A stretch of 45,620 nt of DNA, from contig NZ_SMRT01000033.1 of assembly GCF_004354045.1 (NCBI RefSeq), positions 1 to 45,620 on the forward strand, written 5' to 3'. The stretch's first letter is position 1, and every line of letters starts with the position of its first letter. The translations under genes were made by a program, and so were the position numbers. This DNA is from Paenibacillus piri (GTDB taxonomy: Bacteria > Bacillota > Bacilli > Paenibacillales > NBRC-103111). The notes under the pieces are model-generated. The model was not told the origin of the DNA and made no database searches. It saw nothing but the letters and a program-made list of their open reading frames with translations. This document shows, in pieces, positions 25,381 to 33,840 of the stretch.

Positions 25381-25456
25381 CCCACCTCTAAGGTGGGCCT
25401 TGAATCAGGTGGGGTAGAATCCCCATTTGATTCCCCGATGTTCAGCATAGCTGAAC
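25381..25456. repeat. Compact three-hairpin element, possibly an IS200/IS605-type end
   Basis: CCCACCT-CTA-AGGTGGG (25381-25397), GGGG-TAGAAT-CCCC (25411-25424) and GTTCAGC-ATA-GCTGAAC (25440-25456) follow each other closely; the outer two have perfect 7-bp stems with 3-base loops. Such hairpin-rich DNA is typical of IS200/IS605 ends or TnpB guide-RNA regions, but no transposase or TnpB is nearby, so the assignment is a guess. Confidence 0.35.
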
Positions 25457-25533
25457 GAGTTCACTGACAGCTGTCGACTTAGGCATTCGCTTTGCTAGGC
25501 TCGGTCTCCCAGCACACGTCTGGAGGGAATACA

Positions 25534-25776
25534 TTGTTTGCTAAACTTGAATGGTTCTTTTTTGAGTCGGCAATCGGCAAATTAATAACGGTATTATTGT
25601 TTTCTTTGACTGGAGTTTGGGTTTTTTTGGCTGTAGTTTGGATGATATTTGACTTTGTTGAAGGTTTCGAGTTGTTATTTTCTATTCCGTATCTTTTCGC
25701 CAGTATAGGATTGTTCGTCTTCACTGAGACGGTGACTGTCCTTTTTTTAATTAAAATGGTTCGGGAGTTCCCGTAG
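25534..25776 (+). CDS. Small membrane protein of unknown function
   Basis: An 80-residue hydrophobic protein from TTG 25534, with GGAGGG 6 bases upstream. Two predicted helices: LITVLLFSLTGVWVFLAVVW (about 16-35) and LFASIGLFVFTETVTVLFLI (about 54-73), joined by an acidic FDFVEGF loop. I do not recognise a family. It sits between pseudogene debris and non-coding DNA, AT-rich. Confidence 0.5.
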   Translation: MFAKLEWFFFESAIGKLITVLLFSLTGVWVFLAVVWMIFDFVEGFELLFSIPYLFASIGLFVFTETVTVLFLIKMVREFP

Positions 25777-25829
25777 AAACTTTTACATCGTTAATGTGAT
25801 AGTTCAAAAGTAACATTGGCGGTTCGTAG

Positions 25830-26105
25830 CGCTGTAAAACGTCGGCAAAAGTCAATGCAATCATTTTCGCGTCAGTTTATCGATCCAATTTAAGCTTTTT
25901 AAATGAACTCGATGCTCTGGATGAAGAAGGATATCCTATAGCCCGGTCCCTAAACGATGATTACGAAACCGAGATACCCGGGATGGATCTGGCAGCGGAT
26001 CTTCCGGATTTAATCCTGCAACCCATTTGTATGCCAGGTTCCGTAGACCTTTTAGTACCGTGCAGGTCAGCGGGATTCTCAAACCATTATTCAAAGGAGT
26101 GTTAG
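25830..26105 (+). other. Open frame without start, possible gene remnant
   Basis: Ninety-one codons stay open between stops, and a central part looks coding (LDALDEEGYPIARSL, then YETEIPGMDLAADLPD). No ATG/GTG/TTG with SD begins it, and I recognise no family. It may be the remnant of a lost gene. The rest of 25777-26191 holds only the terminator at 26134. Confidence 0.25.
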
Positions 26106-26133
26106 CTACCAACAAACAAATATACTTAAGCAC

Positions 26134-26167
26134 AAAAGAACACGACCGTGAAGCTAGTTGTGTTCTT
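26134..26167 (-). terminator. Terminator of the NAD(P)H oxidoreductase gene
   Basis: AGAACACGAC pairs with GTTGTGTTCT (one G-T wobble) around a 10-base loop. Read on the minus strand it ends in TTCTTTTGTG. Confidence 0.65.
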
Positions 26168-26191
26168 GTTGCTGTTTTTCCCGTTGATCAA

Positions 26192-26785
26192 TTATAAAGT
26201 TACGGTTTTTGTATAGTTATCGTAGTATAGTCCGAGTTGATAAGCCTGTGTCAGCAGCCTTTCGTGAATTTCTGGCCTTGAATCCAAGGTATCATATAAT
26301 ATCTCTACCCTGCTATTTAAGATCCCACAGTAACTGGCTATTGCGATGTTCAACTGCTGGTTCATCATCTGTTCGTATTGTCTCTTCTCCATGTGTGCTT
26401 TCGAGTCTGCTGCGAGACCAAGCCAAAGAACTTGTCTATGATTCAGTTTATTGGAGCCGTAAGCAAAACCATTGTTCCACACCCGGTCGATATACCCTTT
26501 AAGCATGGCTGGTAAACTATACCACCAAACTGGGAAGATATATGCGAGGGCATCGTGGTTCTTCATTCGTTCGATTTCTGCCTCAACCTCGGGCGAATAG
26601 ATCTTGCGATCAGATGACCAAACGGGTTCATCCGCCTCCCACAACACTGGATTAAATCCATTGCGATGCAAATCCAATATTTCGGTTTCGTGCCCCGCAT
26701 CAGAGAGTCCTTGTGTAAATCTGTCTGCAACAGAAAAGGTTAAGGAATTCACCCTTGGGTGCGATACAACGGTCAAGATTTTCAT
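26192..26785 (-). CDS. NAD(P)H-dependent oxidoreductase, flavodoxin-like fold
   Basis: A 197-residue flavoprotein of the MdaB/KefF/YwrO type. The N-terminal strand and FMN loop are MKILTVVSHPRVNSLTFSVAD; the signature FPVWWYSLPAMLKGYIDRVW occurs at mid length, followed by GFAYG. It reduces quinones, azo or nitro compounds with NAD(P)H. The start is ATG at 26785, eight bases after GGAAGG; the GTG nine bases earlier abuts the SD. It is divergent from an HxlR regulator, the classic arrangement for quinone or electrophile-inducible reductases. Confidence 0.9.
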   Translation of the reverse strand: MKILTVVSHPRVNSLTFSVADRFTQGLSDAGHETEILDLHRNGFNPVLWEADEPVWSSDRKIYSPEVEAEIERMKNHDALAYIFPVWWYSLPAMLKGYIDRVWNNGFAYGSNKLNHRQVLWLGLAADSKAHMEKRQYEQMMNQQLNIAIASYCGILNSRVEILYDTLDSRPEIHERLLTQAYQLGLYYDNYTKTVTL

Positions 26786-26862
26786 ATTCGTCACCTTCCA
26801 TTTTCTACTTTATACTTCGAATGAGGTACAATAAGATTATGTATTGAACAGCGATAAAAAGG

Positions 26863-26922
26863 AAGTACGTACTTTTTTGTGCTATAAGAACTGAAAAGTA
26901 ATATAGGTACCAGAAAGTACCT
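26863..26922. promoter_or_regulatory. Two candidate HxlR operators between divergent genes
   Basis: AAGTACGTACTT (26863-26874) is a perfect 12-bp palindrome, and AGGTAC-CAGAAA-GTACCT (26905-26922) a perfect 6-6-6 inverted repeat. Both are built on GTAC, like known HxlR/YodB-family sites. A further half site AGGTAC lies at 26824. Confidence 0.6.
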
Positions 26923-26954
26923 CATCAATAACAATATTTTGAGGTGGTTATTTC

Positions 26955-27311
26955 ATGGAAAGGCAGGAAAAACGGGTTTACAATATCCCCGCAGAAGCTA
27001 CATTGGAGGTGATAGGAGGGAAATGGAAATTATTGATTTTATGTCATTTAAACTGTGGACCCGGGCCAATGAGAACGAGTGAATTAAAAAAGAAAATCCC
27101 GGATATTACACAAAAAATGTTAACTCAGCAGCTTCGGGAGTTGGAGGAAGACGGTATCATTATAAGAACGGTATATAATCAAGTGCCGCCTAAAGTTGTC
27201 TATGAGATGAGTGAACTTGGAATGTCGCTGAAATCACTATTAGACCAACTAGATGAGTGGGGCGATAAATACATGAATCAATTAAAATGGAAGTCCTCCT
27301 GCTCTGAATGA
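26955..27311 (+). CDS. HxlR-family transcriptional regulator
   Basis: A 118-residue winged-helix protein. The family signature VIGGKWKLLILCHL (about 19-32) is followed by MRTSELKKKIPDITQKMLTQQLRELEEDGII and the wing YEMSELGMSL. Cysteines occur at about residue 30 and near the C-terminus, so thiol-based sensing as in YodB/HypR is possible. GAGGTGG precedes the ATG. It presumably represses itself and the divergent reductase. Confidence 0.9.
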   Translation: MERQEKRVYNIPAEATLEVIGGKWKLLILCHLNCGPGPMRTSELKKKIPDITQKMLTQQLRELEEDGIIIRTVYNQVPPKVVYEMSELGMSLKSLLDQLDEWGDKYMNQLKWKSSCSE

Positions 27312-27474
27312 GGATAAATGTGCCCACCCCAAGAGTGGAGCATAACAACGCAGCTTCCGACCTAGCGTTTGTACTCATGAGGTAATATTTCATGCCAAGT
27401 CACCGCGATTGTAAAATATTATAAATTATATTGAAGTTTTTGGAATTGACTGATAATATTAATTTATATTCAGG

Positions 27475-27574
27475 TATGTGTGACTGGCGTAACGTAGGTA
27501 ACTACGAGGGAGCACATATTTCATAAGCCGAACGCCTGGGCAAAGTATTTGATCTTAGATCAGATGCTTTTTTT
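27475..27574 (+). ncRNA. ZTP (pfl) riboswitch with terminator
   Basis: TATGTGT (27475) pairs with GCACATA (27512) as P1. The conserved GACTGGCG follows, then a short GTAG/CTAC P2, then GAGGGAGC, and the distal half GCCGAACGCCTGGGCA (27527-27542), matching the ZTP aptamer consensus. The terminator begins right at the aptamer end: AAAGTATTTGATC (27542-27554) pairs with GATCAGATGCTTT (27558-27570, two G-U pairs), then T7. Ligand ZMP/ZTP accumulates when 10-formyl-tetrahydrofolate is short, and binding should block the terminator and turn the next gene on. Confidence 0.85.
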
Positions 27575-27606
27575 ATTTCAATTAAAGAAAGGTCAGGTGC
27601 TTCTGG

Positions 27607-28206
27607 ATGAAGATTGCTTACATTCTGTTTGACAAGATGACAACGTTAGATTTTGTTGGTTTTTACGATGCTGTATCTTGGTTGAAAATTCTAAAAGCCA
27701 AAGAAGGAGTAACATGGGATCTCTGTGCAAACAAAGAAGAGATTACAGACGATCGGGGTATGACAATAAAAATAAAGCATGTTTGTCCAGATTTATCCGG
27801 ATATGACTTAATATTTATACCCGGTGGTATACCCACAAGAGAACTGAGATATGATAAGGAATTTGTTTCATGGATCCAAAGTGCAAGCGATGTACAGTAC
27901 AAAGTATCTGTCTGTACAGGTGCATTGCTTTTAGGTGCAGCAGGATTCTTAAAAGGGAAAATGGCGACAACGAATCCATCTGCTTATGATTTGTTGACTC
28001 CTTATTGCACAGAGGTTGTTAAAGCCCGTGTTGTACGGGATGGATATACTTTTACGGGGGGAGGTGTTTCAGCATCAATTGATTTAGGTTTATATTTTGT
28101 TGAGTCGTTAACGAATGCGGATGTGGCCAATAAGGTTCAAAAGATGATGGATTATCCGTACTATCGGTCAGGAAGTTTGACTAATGTTTTCATGCCCAAC
28201 GAATAA
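27607..28206 (+). CDS. DJ-1/PfpI family protein under ZTP control
   Basis: A 199-residue class I glutamine-amidotransferase-like protein. The nucleophile elbow is VSVCTGALLLGAAG with Cys103, preceded by IFIPGGIPT. The N-terminal strand YILFDKMTTLDFVGFYDAV resembles isonitrile-hydratase-like and AraC-linked members. C-terminal GGGVSASIDLGLY is also conserved in that branch. No chaperone or protease assignment is possible. The leader carries a ZTP riboswitch, so expression should rise under folate one-carbon shortage, suggesting a purine- or folate-related damage-repair or hydrolytic role. Confidence 0.88.
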   Translation: MKIAYILFDKMTTLDFVGFYDAVSWLKILKAKEGVTWDLCANKEEITDDRGMTIKIKHVCPDLSGYDLIFIPGGIPTRELRYDKEFVSWIQSASDVQYKVSVCTGALLLGAAGFLKGKMATTNPSAYDLLTPYCTEVVKARVVRDGYTFTGGGVSASIDLGLYFVESLTNADVANKVQKMMDYPYYRSGSLTNVFMPNE

Positions 28207-28303
28207 CACATATATAACTTTGCACAGACATTATTAGGAATGGAATGCCTTTTTCAAAACTAGCTGTTTCAGAATGCGGGGAACCATACCAAAGGTTCAG
28301 GTT

Positions 28304-28333
28304 ATTCCGCTAAACGGGGTACGATAGTTGAAT
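28304..28333 (+). repeat. 3'-flanking repeat motif, copy 1
   Basis: Core GCTAAACGGGGTACGATAG followed by TTGAAT. It matches copies at 43180, 44480 and 45058. It lies 98 bases after the DJ-1 gene and 12 bases before a terminator. Confidence 0.7.
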
Positions 28334-28345
28334 GACAGAAAAAAA

Positions 28346-28375
28346 GCAGGCCAAGACTGTATTGGCCTGCTTTTT
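28346..28375 (+). terminator. Intrinsic terminator after the DJ-1 gene
   Basis: GCAGGCCAA and TTGGCCTGC pair perfectly around GACTGTA, followed by T5. Confidence 0.85.
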
Positions 28376-28507
28376 ATGATGCTCCTATAAGAAGAAAAAC
28401 ATGAATTCGTTTGATTTTCCAGTTTCCGTTGTGTAGAACATGCTGATATGATAGAAGGGACGTTCGCTATAACAGGGCTGCTTCGCGCCGGAACGGAGGG
28501 TTGGCAG

Positions 28508-30289
28508 ATGGAAGGGATACGCAGAAGATGGAACACAAGTCTGGGGTTCATCAGCTTGCGCACGAAGCTTATTACAGCGTTTACAGTATGTATTTTGCTG
28601 CCCGTCATTGGACTCGGGGTTTATGTGTATAAAAGCTTTGAACAAGAAATGAGCAGCCAAATCGCCAAAGTAACTTCGGACAGGCTGCAGCAGGTTAACC
28701 GAAACATCGAAAGGCGGTTGATGGAGCTGACCAACGCCTCGAGGGCGATCGTGCTGGACGGGCAGTTAAGAGCCATGCTGCAGCATCCACCGCAAACGGA
28801 CAAAGACAAGCTGCAGCTTTCCCACTTCATGGACAAAAAATATTTGGAGGTTTCGACAGCCGTCATATCGGATCCCATCTACTTAACGCTATATGATACG
28901 AGGGGCAATTACTATACGAATTGGAACAGCTTCGTTACGACCCGGGACGATCTTGCGAAAGCGCCGTGGTTTAAAAAAACGCTGGATAAAAACGGCTTTA
29001 TGGTATGGACGTTGCAGCATGATAGCTATGTGAACCCTTCCGGGGAGAAGCTGATGACCGTATCCATGCTGATTAAAGCGGATAATTTGATCGATAATCT
29101 GGGAGTGCTGGTAATCAGCCAGCCGGTTCAGCCTTATTTGGAATTGTTAAATCCCGAACATGACGAAACATTAAGCCCGGGTTTCATCATCGATCAGAAT
29201 GGAACCGTGCTAGGGGATACTACTGGGCGGTTTCAGGACGTCTATCAAGCGGTAAAGCCTGAAATCGAACGCAACGGAGATACGTTTAATACCCGAATCG
29301 GCGGAAAAATGTCTGTTGTCAGCAGCTATCTTATCCCGATGACGGGCTGGCGAGTCGTACAAATCGTACCGTACAGCGAAATGTTTAAAACCATCATAAA
29401 TAACCGCAATATCGCGGTAGTTATCATGATCGTTTGCCTCACTTTGTTTGCCGGGCTGATCGTGCTGCTCACTTCCATGATGACCAAACCTTTGCGGGAG
29501 CTGAGAAAAGCGATGAAAATGGTGGAAAATGGCTCGCTCGACGTCGTTTTCCGTGCTGAAACCCGCGATGAAATCGGTTTTCTCGGGAAAAGCTTCAACA
29601 GCATGCTGGCCGACTTACGCGGCAGGATCGAGAACGAGATCGTCTTGGAAAAGCGCAAGGAGCAGGCCAAACTGGAAGCGCTGCAGGCGCAAATAACACC
29701 TCATTTTCTATACAATACGATGAACACGATTAAATGGATGTCCATCATGTCGGGCAACAAGCAAATTACCGAGATGCTGAAGGCGCTTGGGCATCTGCTT
29801 AATACGAGTATACACCGGGGGCAGGAGGAAATATCGCTGCGCGAGGAGCTGGAAAACGTAAGCTATTTCCTGACCATTCAAAAATACCGGTTTGGCGATA
29901 CCGTACAGGTTGAATACGATATCGACGAGCAAAGCCTGGAGGCGCTTGTTCCCAAGCTGTCCCTGCAGCCGCTTGTAGAAAACGTTTACCAGCACGGATT
30001 GTTTATGGAAAACGGCGGACAAATGTGCATCCGTTCCCGCCGACATGGGGCTTGTCTTTATTTGACGGTGGAGGATACCGGCCGCGGGCTTACGGAGGAG
30101 CGGATCGACGAAATTATGCGGCAAATGAAACGGGACCGCTCGGGGCCGAGCATCGGCTTGGCCAACGTCAACAGGCGAATCAAGCTGATGTACGGAGAGC
30201 CTTGCGGCATTACTATAGAAAGAGCCGAAGATGAAGGTCTTACCCGTGTGACCATCATGCTTCCGTTCGTGGAGGGAGATCGGGAATGA
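28508..30289 (+). CDS. YesM-type sensor histidine kinase
   Basis: A 593-residue membrane kinase. Helix 1 lies at about 20-42 (LITAFTVCILLPVIGLGVYV), an extracellular Cache-like sensor follows, and helix 2 (VVIMIVCLTLFAGLIVLLTSM) is at about 304-324. HAMP, the H-box ITPHFLYNTMN with His399, LQPLVENVYQHGL and DTGRGL follow. GGAGGG lies seven bases before ATG 28508; upstream in-frame ATG 28448 lacks a good SD. It overlaps the response regulator by four bases, so the two form a co-translated pair. Confidence 0.9.
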   Translation: MEGIRRRWNTSLGFISLRTKLITAFTVCILLPVIGLGVYVYKSFEQEMSSQIAKVTSDRLQQVNRNIERRLMELTNASRAIVLDGQLRAMLQHPPQTDKDKLQLSHFMDKKYLEVSTAVISDPIYLTLYDTRGNYYTNWNSFVTTRDDLAKAPWFKKTLDKNGFMVWTLQHDSYVNPSGEKLMTVSMLIKADNLIDNLGVLVISQPVQPYLELLNPEHDETLSPGFIIDQNGTVLGDTTGRFQDVYQAVKPEIERNGDTFNTRIGGKMSVVSSYLIPMTGWRVVQIVPYSEMFKTIINNRNIAVVIMIVCLTLFAGLIVLLTSMMTKPLRELRKAMKMVENGSLDVVFRAETRDEIGFLGKSFNSMLADLRGRIENEIVLEKRKEQAKLEALQAQITPHFLYNTMNTIKWMSIMSGNKQITEMLKALGHLLNTSIHRGQEEISLREELENVSYFLTIQKYRFGDTVQVEYDIDEQSLEALVPKLSLQPLVENVYQHGLFMENGGQMCIRSRRHGACLYLTVEDTGRGLTEERIDEIMRQMKRDRSGPSIGLANVNRRIKLMYGEPCGITIERAEDEGLTRVTIMLPFVEGDRE

Positions 30290-31839
30290 AGATGAAAATG
30301 GTTGTCATAGATGATGAGATTCTTGTCCGCAGAGGCGTTATCTCCAGCGTCGATTGGGATCGGGAAGGGATCGAAATTGCCGGCGAGGCGGCCGACGGCC
30401 GCAGCGGGCTGGAAATGATCCGGCAGGTTCAGCCTGATCTTGTGCTCACGGATATTAAAATGCCTTATATGGACGGTCTGGAAATGATCAAAGCGGTTCG
30501 TACCGATTATCCGCACATACGTTTCGTCATTTTGAGCGTGCTGGAAGATTTTCAAACGGTTCGGGAAGCGTTAAAATTGGGCGCGGTCGATTATATGAAC
30601 AAGTTCATGGTAGAGCCTGACGAGATGCTTCAGTCTGTCCTGCGGATCAAGGATTCGATGCTGCCGATGCAACCGTCTTCATTCCATCCGCATAACACGG
30701 CAAAACCGGAACCTAAGGCGGCTAACAGTGAATGGATCGAATGGCTTCAAGGCGAAGAGCGGGAGGAGCCTGATCGTTTCATACGCCAAGGGGACCGCTT
30801 TGCGGTTGTCGTTCTGGAGCTTCGGGACGAAGCGCGGACTGGCTTGCGCGTTCATGCCGATGCGGTAAAAGCGGCCTTTGAACAGACGCTTGGGCACGGA
30901 GTAGAGCTTCAATGCCGGTTTATCGCCCAAGACCAGCCGAGGTGGATTGTGCTATGCCGATCGGCTCACGATAAAGTTCGGGCTGCCAAGCTGCTCGTGG
31001 AGGGGGTTACGGCGTGGCATCGCTCCTGCGGCGGCGCATTTCATGTGGGAATAAGCGCCGTTTTTACCGATACGGCAAGCCGTACGGAAGCATACGAACA
31101 AGCGCAATCCGCATTAAGCTTGATTTTTTACCGGGGAGACGGAATTTGCGTTTATACTCCCGAACGGCCGACAAGCAATTCTGCGCCGCGCTTTATGGAG
31201 CTATTCGCTTTAAAGCAATATTTGCTGCAGCTCGAAGGGCATGATGACGAAGCTGCCGAAAAAGCGTTTCATGAGCTGTTCCCGGAACGTTTGGACGTGT
31301 CCGTGGCGCAAGGAGCGGTAGTCGATGCCGCCCATGCCTGGGTGTCGTCGGTCATTTTGCTGCTCAAGGATTGGGGAGGCGAGCTGCCGGCCAGTATGCG
31401 GCAGGAATCGTTGTACGAGCATGTGCACGGTAAGGGAACATATTCCGAGCTCAGGGAATGGAGTTATTATTTGCATCAGCTTGTAAGGGAAACTCTCTCG
31501 GAGCTGAAGGCGGCCACACACCGCAGCGAGATTCAGCGGGCCATCGAATATATTAAGGCGCATTATCAGGAATCGATCCGCGTTCAGGATGTAGCGCAGT
31601 ACGTTCATCTGAGCGATAATTATTTCAGCAACGTGTTCACTAAAGAAACCGGCAAAACGTTCAGCCAATACGTGCAGGAAATTCGTGTGGAGAAAGCCAA
31701 AGAACTTCTGCGCGGCGGCAAGCTGGAATGGTTTGAAGTCGGCGAGCTTGTCGGAATGGACAATCCGAAATATTTTTCCAAGGTGTTCAAAAAGCACACC
31801 GGCAGCACACCCATCCGCTTTACGACAACGCCTAAATAA
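30286..31839 (+). CDS. AraC-type response regulator (YesN-like)
   Basis: A 517-residue regulator. The receiver has VVIDDE, Asp56 in DLVLTDIKMPYMDG, and AVDYMNKFM in place of the usual KP motif (a lysine is present, but the following proline is not). A long middle domain of YesN type follows. The C-terminal pair of HTH motifs (SIRVQDVAQYVHLSDNYFS; FEVGELVGMDNPKYFSKVF, ending STPIRF) binds DNA. It overlaps the kinase stop by ATGA. It should activate the transporter operon 226 bases downstream. Confidence 0.9.
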   Translation: MKMKMVVIDDEILVRRGVISSVDWDREGIEIAGEAADGRSGLEMIRQVQPDLVLTDIKMPYMDGLEMIKAVRTDYPHIRFVILSVLEDFQTVREALKLGAVDYMNKFMVEPDEMLQSVLRIKDSMLPMQPSSFHPHNTAKPEPKAANSEWIEWLQGEEREEPDRFIRQGDRFAVVVLELRDEARTGLRVHADAVKAAFEQTLGHGVELQCRFIAQDQPRWIVLCRSAHDKVRAAKLLVEGVTAWHRSCGGAFHVGISAVFTDTASRTEAYEQAQSALSLIFYRGDGICVYTPERPTSNSAPRFMELFALKQYLLQLEGHDDEAAEKAFHELFPERLDVSVAQGAVVDAAHAWVSSVILLLKDWGGELPASMRQESLYEHVHGKGTYSELREWSYYLHQLVRETLSELKAATHRSEIQRAIEYIKAHYQESIRVQDVAQYVHLSDNYFSNVFTKETGKTFSQYVQEIRVEKAKELLRGGKLEWFEVGELVGMDNPKYFSKVFKKHTGSTPIRFTTTPK

Positions 31840-31853
31840 TAGTTTAACCCGGA

Positions 31854-31884
31854 CCATACGTGATTCGTCGACGTATGGTTTTTT
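31854..31884 (+). terminator. Terminator of the second two-component operon
   Basis: CCATACGT and ACGTATGG pair around a 9-base loop, followed by T6. Confidence 0.8.
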
Positions 31885-31943
31885 GGTTTGTAGTTTATTG
31901 TCCTGAATTCGTAGAATCGTAGCCTTGCTCGGCTGGCGCCAAT

Positions 31944-31957
31944 TGAAACCGGTTTAT
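31944..31957 (+). promoter_or_regulatory. cre-like palindrome before the second transporter operon
   Basis: TGAAACCGGTTTAT, containing AAACCGGTTT, matches the cre consensus at 12 of 14 positions. It lies about 110 bases before the first permease. A LacI-family site is an alternative. Confidence 0.45.
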
Positions 31958-32065
31958 TTTCAAAGCTTTGTGTCCGACCTGCCCCGGATCGTTGGTTTCA
32001 AGAGAGGGCGGGATGTTTTACGATAAAGCTACGCACATCACGAATGAAAGGAAGGGGGATAGAAC

Positions 32066-32950
32066 ATGAGCACTTACCGCAAGGAGGCGTTTACCGGATG
32101 GCTGTTTATTATGCCGGCGCTGATCGGGTTCGGGTTATTGACCGTCGTGCCGATCCTGTTTTCCTTGCTCATCAGCTTTAGCGACTGGAACTTTATGGAA
32201 GGATTGAAGGGGATTCGGTTTAACGGCTTAAGCAATTATAAAGAGATGTGGTCGGATCGCTGGTTTACCGACAGCCTGAAAAACAATCTTATTTTCGCCG
32301 TTACGACCGTACCGTCGATCATGGTTTTGGCGCTTCTAACTGCAGTAGGGCTGAATAATGGGGCATTTTTCAAAACGCCGCTGCGGATGATCATTTTTAT
32401 GCCATACGTTTCGAGCATCGTCGCCATTTCGCTCGTCTGGGCACTGCTGTACTCTCCGAGCCAAGGTCCGATCAACCAGGCGATACGCAGCTTTGGCATT
32501 GAGCACCCGCCGGGCTGGCTGTCGGATCCGCATTGGGCATTGACGGGTATTATCATTATGAGCGTATGGGCTTCCATTGGTTATAATATGGTCATCTACT
32601 TGGCAGGCCTTCAGAGTATTCCGAAGGATTTGTACGAGGCGGCAAGCATAGACGGCGCGGGGAGAGTAAAGCAATTTTTCAGTATCACGCTGCCGCTGTT
32701 GTCGCCAACGACGTTTTTCGTCCTGATTACGTGCATCATTCACTCGTTTCAGGTGTTTGCCGCCATTTTTATGATGACTCAGGGCGGCCCGGGCACCTCG
32801 ACTTCGGTGCTTACCTTTTACATCTATCAAGCCGGCTTCAGCTTTTACAAGATGGGCTACGCCTCGGCGATGGCATGGATTTTGACGCTGATTATTTTCT
32901 TCGTCACGATCGTACAATGGCTCGGCCAAAAACGGTGGGTTAATTACTAG
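32066..32950 (+). CDS. Sugar ABC transporter permease, MalF/UgpA type
   Basis: A 294-residue six-helix permease opening with GWLFIMPALIGFGLLTVVPILFSLLIS. The EAA loop is KDLYEAASIDGAGRVKQFF, followed by SITLPLLSPT. GAAAGGAAGGGGG precedes the ATG. It is first gene of the second transporter operon, where the binding protein follows the permeases, the reverse of the first operon. Confidence 0.93.
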   Translation: MSTYRKEAFTGWLFIMPALIGFGLLTVVPILFSLLISFSDWNFMEGLKGIRFNGLSNYKEMWSDRWFTDSLKNNLIFAVTTVPSIMVLALLTAVGLNNGAFFKTPLRMIIFMPYVSSIVAISLVWALLYSPSQGPINQAIRSFGIEHPPGWLSDPHWALTGIIIMSVWASIGYNMVIYLAGLQSIPKDLYEAASIDGAGRVKQFFSITLPLLSPTTFFVLITCIIHSFQVFAAIFMMTQGGPGTSTSVLTFYIYQAGFSFYKMGYASAMAWILTLIIFFVTIVQWLGQKRWVNY

Positions 32951-32967
32951 AAAGCAGGTGGGCCTAT

Positions 32968-33801
32968 ATGCTCTGGTTCAAAACGAACCGGGTGAAGCTG
33001 TTGACGACGCTTTTGCTTGCAGCGGTTGCGGCTACGATGCTGCTGCCGTTTCTATGGATGCTATCCACGTCGGTAAAGAAACAAATTGACGTGTTTCACG
33101 ACCCGATGATCTGGATACCGGCCTCCATGCAATGGAATAACTACAAGGAAATTTGGTTTGGCTCTCATCCGTTCGCGCTGTATTACTTGAATTCGATCAA
33201 AGTGACGGCGCTTTCCGTAATCGGCGTCGTGGTGATCAGCTCGGCGACGGCGTACGGTTTTGCACGCTTTCAATTCAAAGGCAAAAATTTCGTCTTCCTG
33301 ATCTTTCTCGCCACGATGATGGTTCCCGATCAGGTGACGCTCATCCCGAGATTTATTCTGTTTAATTATTTGGGCATTTATAATACGCACTGGGCGCTTA
33401 TTTTACCCGGCATTTTTACGGCGATCGGCATCTTCCTGCTCAGGCAAACGTATTTGACGATACCCGGCGATTTTTCCGAAGCCGCCAAAATCGAAGGCGC
33501 CAACCATTTTCACATTTGGACGCGGATTTTTATTCCGTTATCCAAGCCGGCGATGGTTTCGTTAATCATATTAAGCTTTACGTGGAACTGGAACGAATTC
33601 GTTAATCCGCTTGTGTTTTTAACGAGCAAAAAGCTGTTTACGGTGCCGCTGGGCTTGACTAATTTTGTGGACGATTCCGGCACCAATTACCCGCAAATGA
33701 TGGCCGCGGCGGTCAGTTCGATTTTGCCGGTCATCGCCTTGTTTTTGATCGGTCAACGCTGGTTCATCCAAGGTGTCGCCTCCAGCGGCATTAAGGGCTA
33801 A
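32968..33801 (+). CDS. Sugar ABC transporter permease, MalG/UgpE type
   Basis: A 277-residue six-helix permease. The EAA loop is DFSEAAKIEGANHFHIWTRI; the ending FIQGVASSGIKG is typical. AGCAGGTGG precedes ATG 32968, 17 bases after the first permease. It is the partner half of the heterodimeric channel; the ATPase is encoded elsewhere. Confidence 0.93.
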   Translation: MLWFKTNRVKLLTTLLLAAVAATMLLPFLWMLSTSVKKQIDVFHDPMIWIPASMQWNNYKEIWFGSHPFALYYLNSIKVTALSVIGVVVISSATAYGFARFQFKGKNFVFLIFLATMMVPDQVTLIPRFILFNYLGIYNTHWALILPGIFTAIGIFLLRQTYLTIPGDFSEAAKIEGANHFHIWTRIFIPLSKPAMVSLIILSFTWNWNEFVNPLVFLTSKKLFTVPLGLTNFVDDSGTNYPQMMAAAVSSILPVIALFLIGQRWFIQGVASSGIKG

Positions 33802-33840
33802 TCCAAATATACAAACAGACAAAAAAGGGAGGAAACAACG

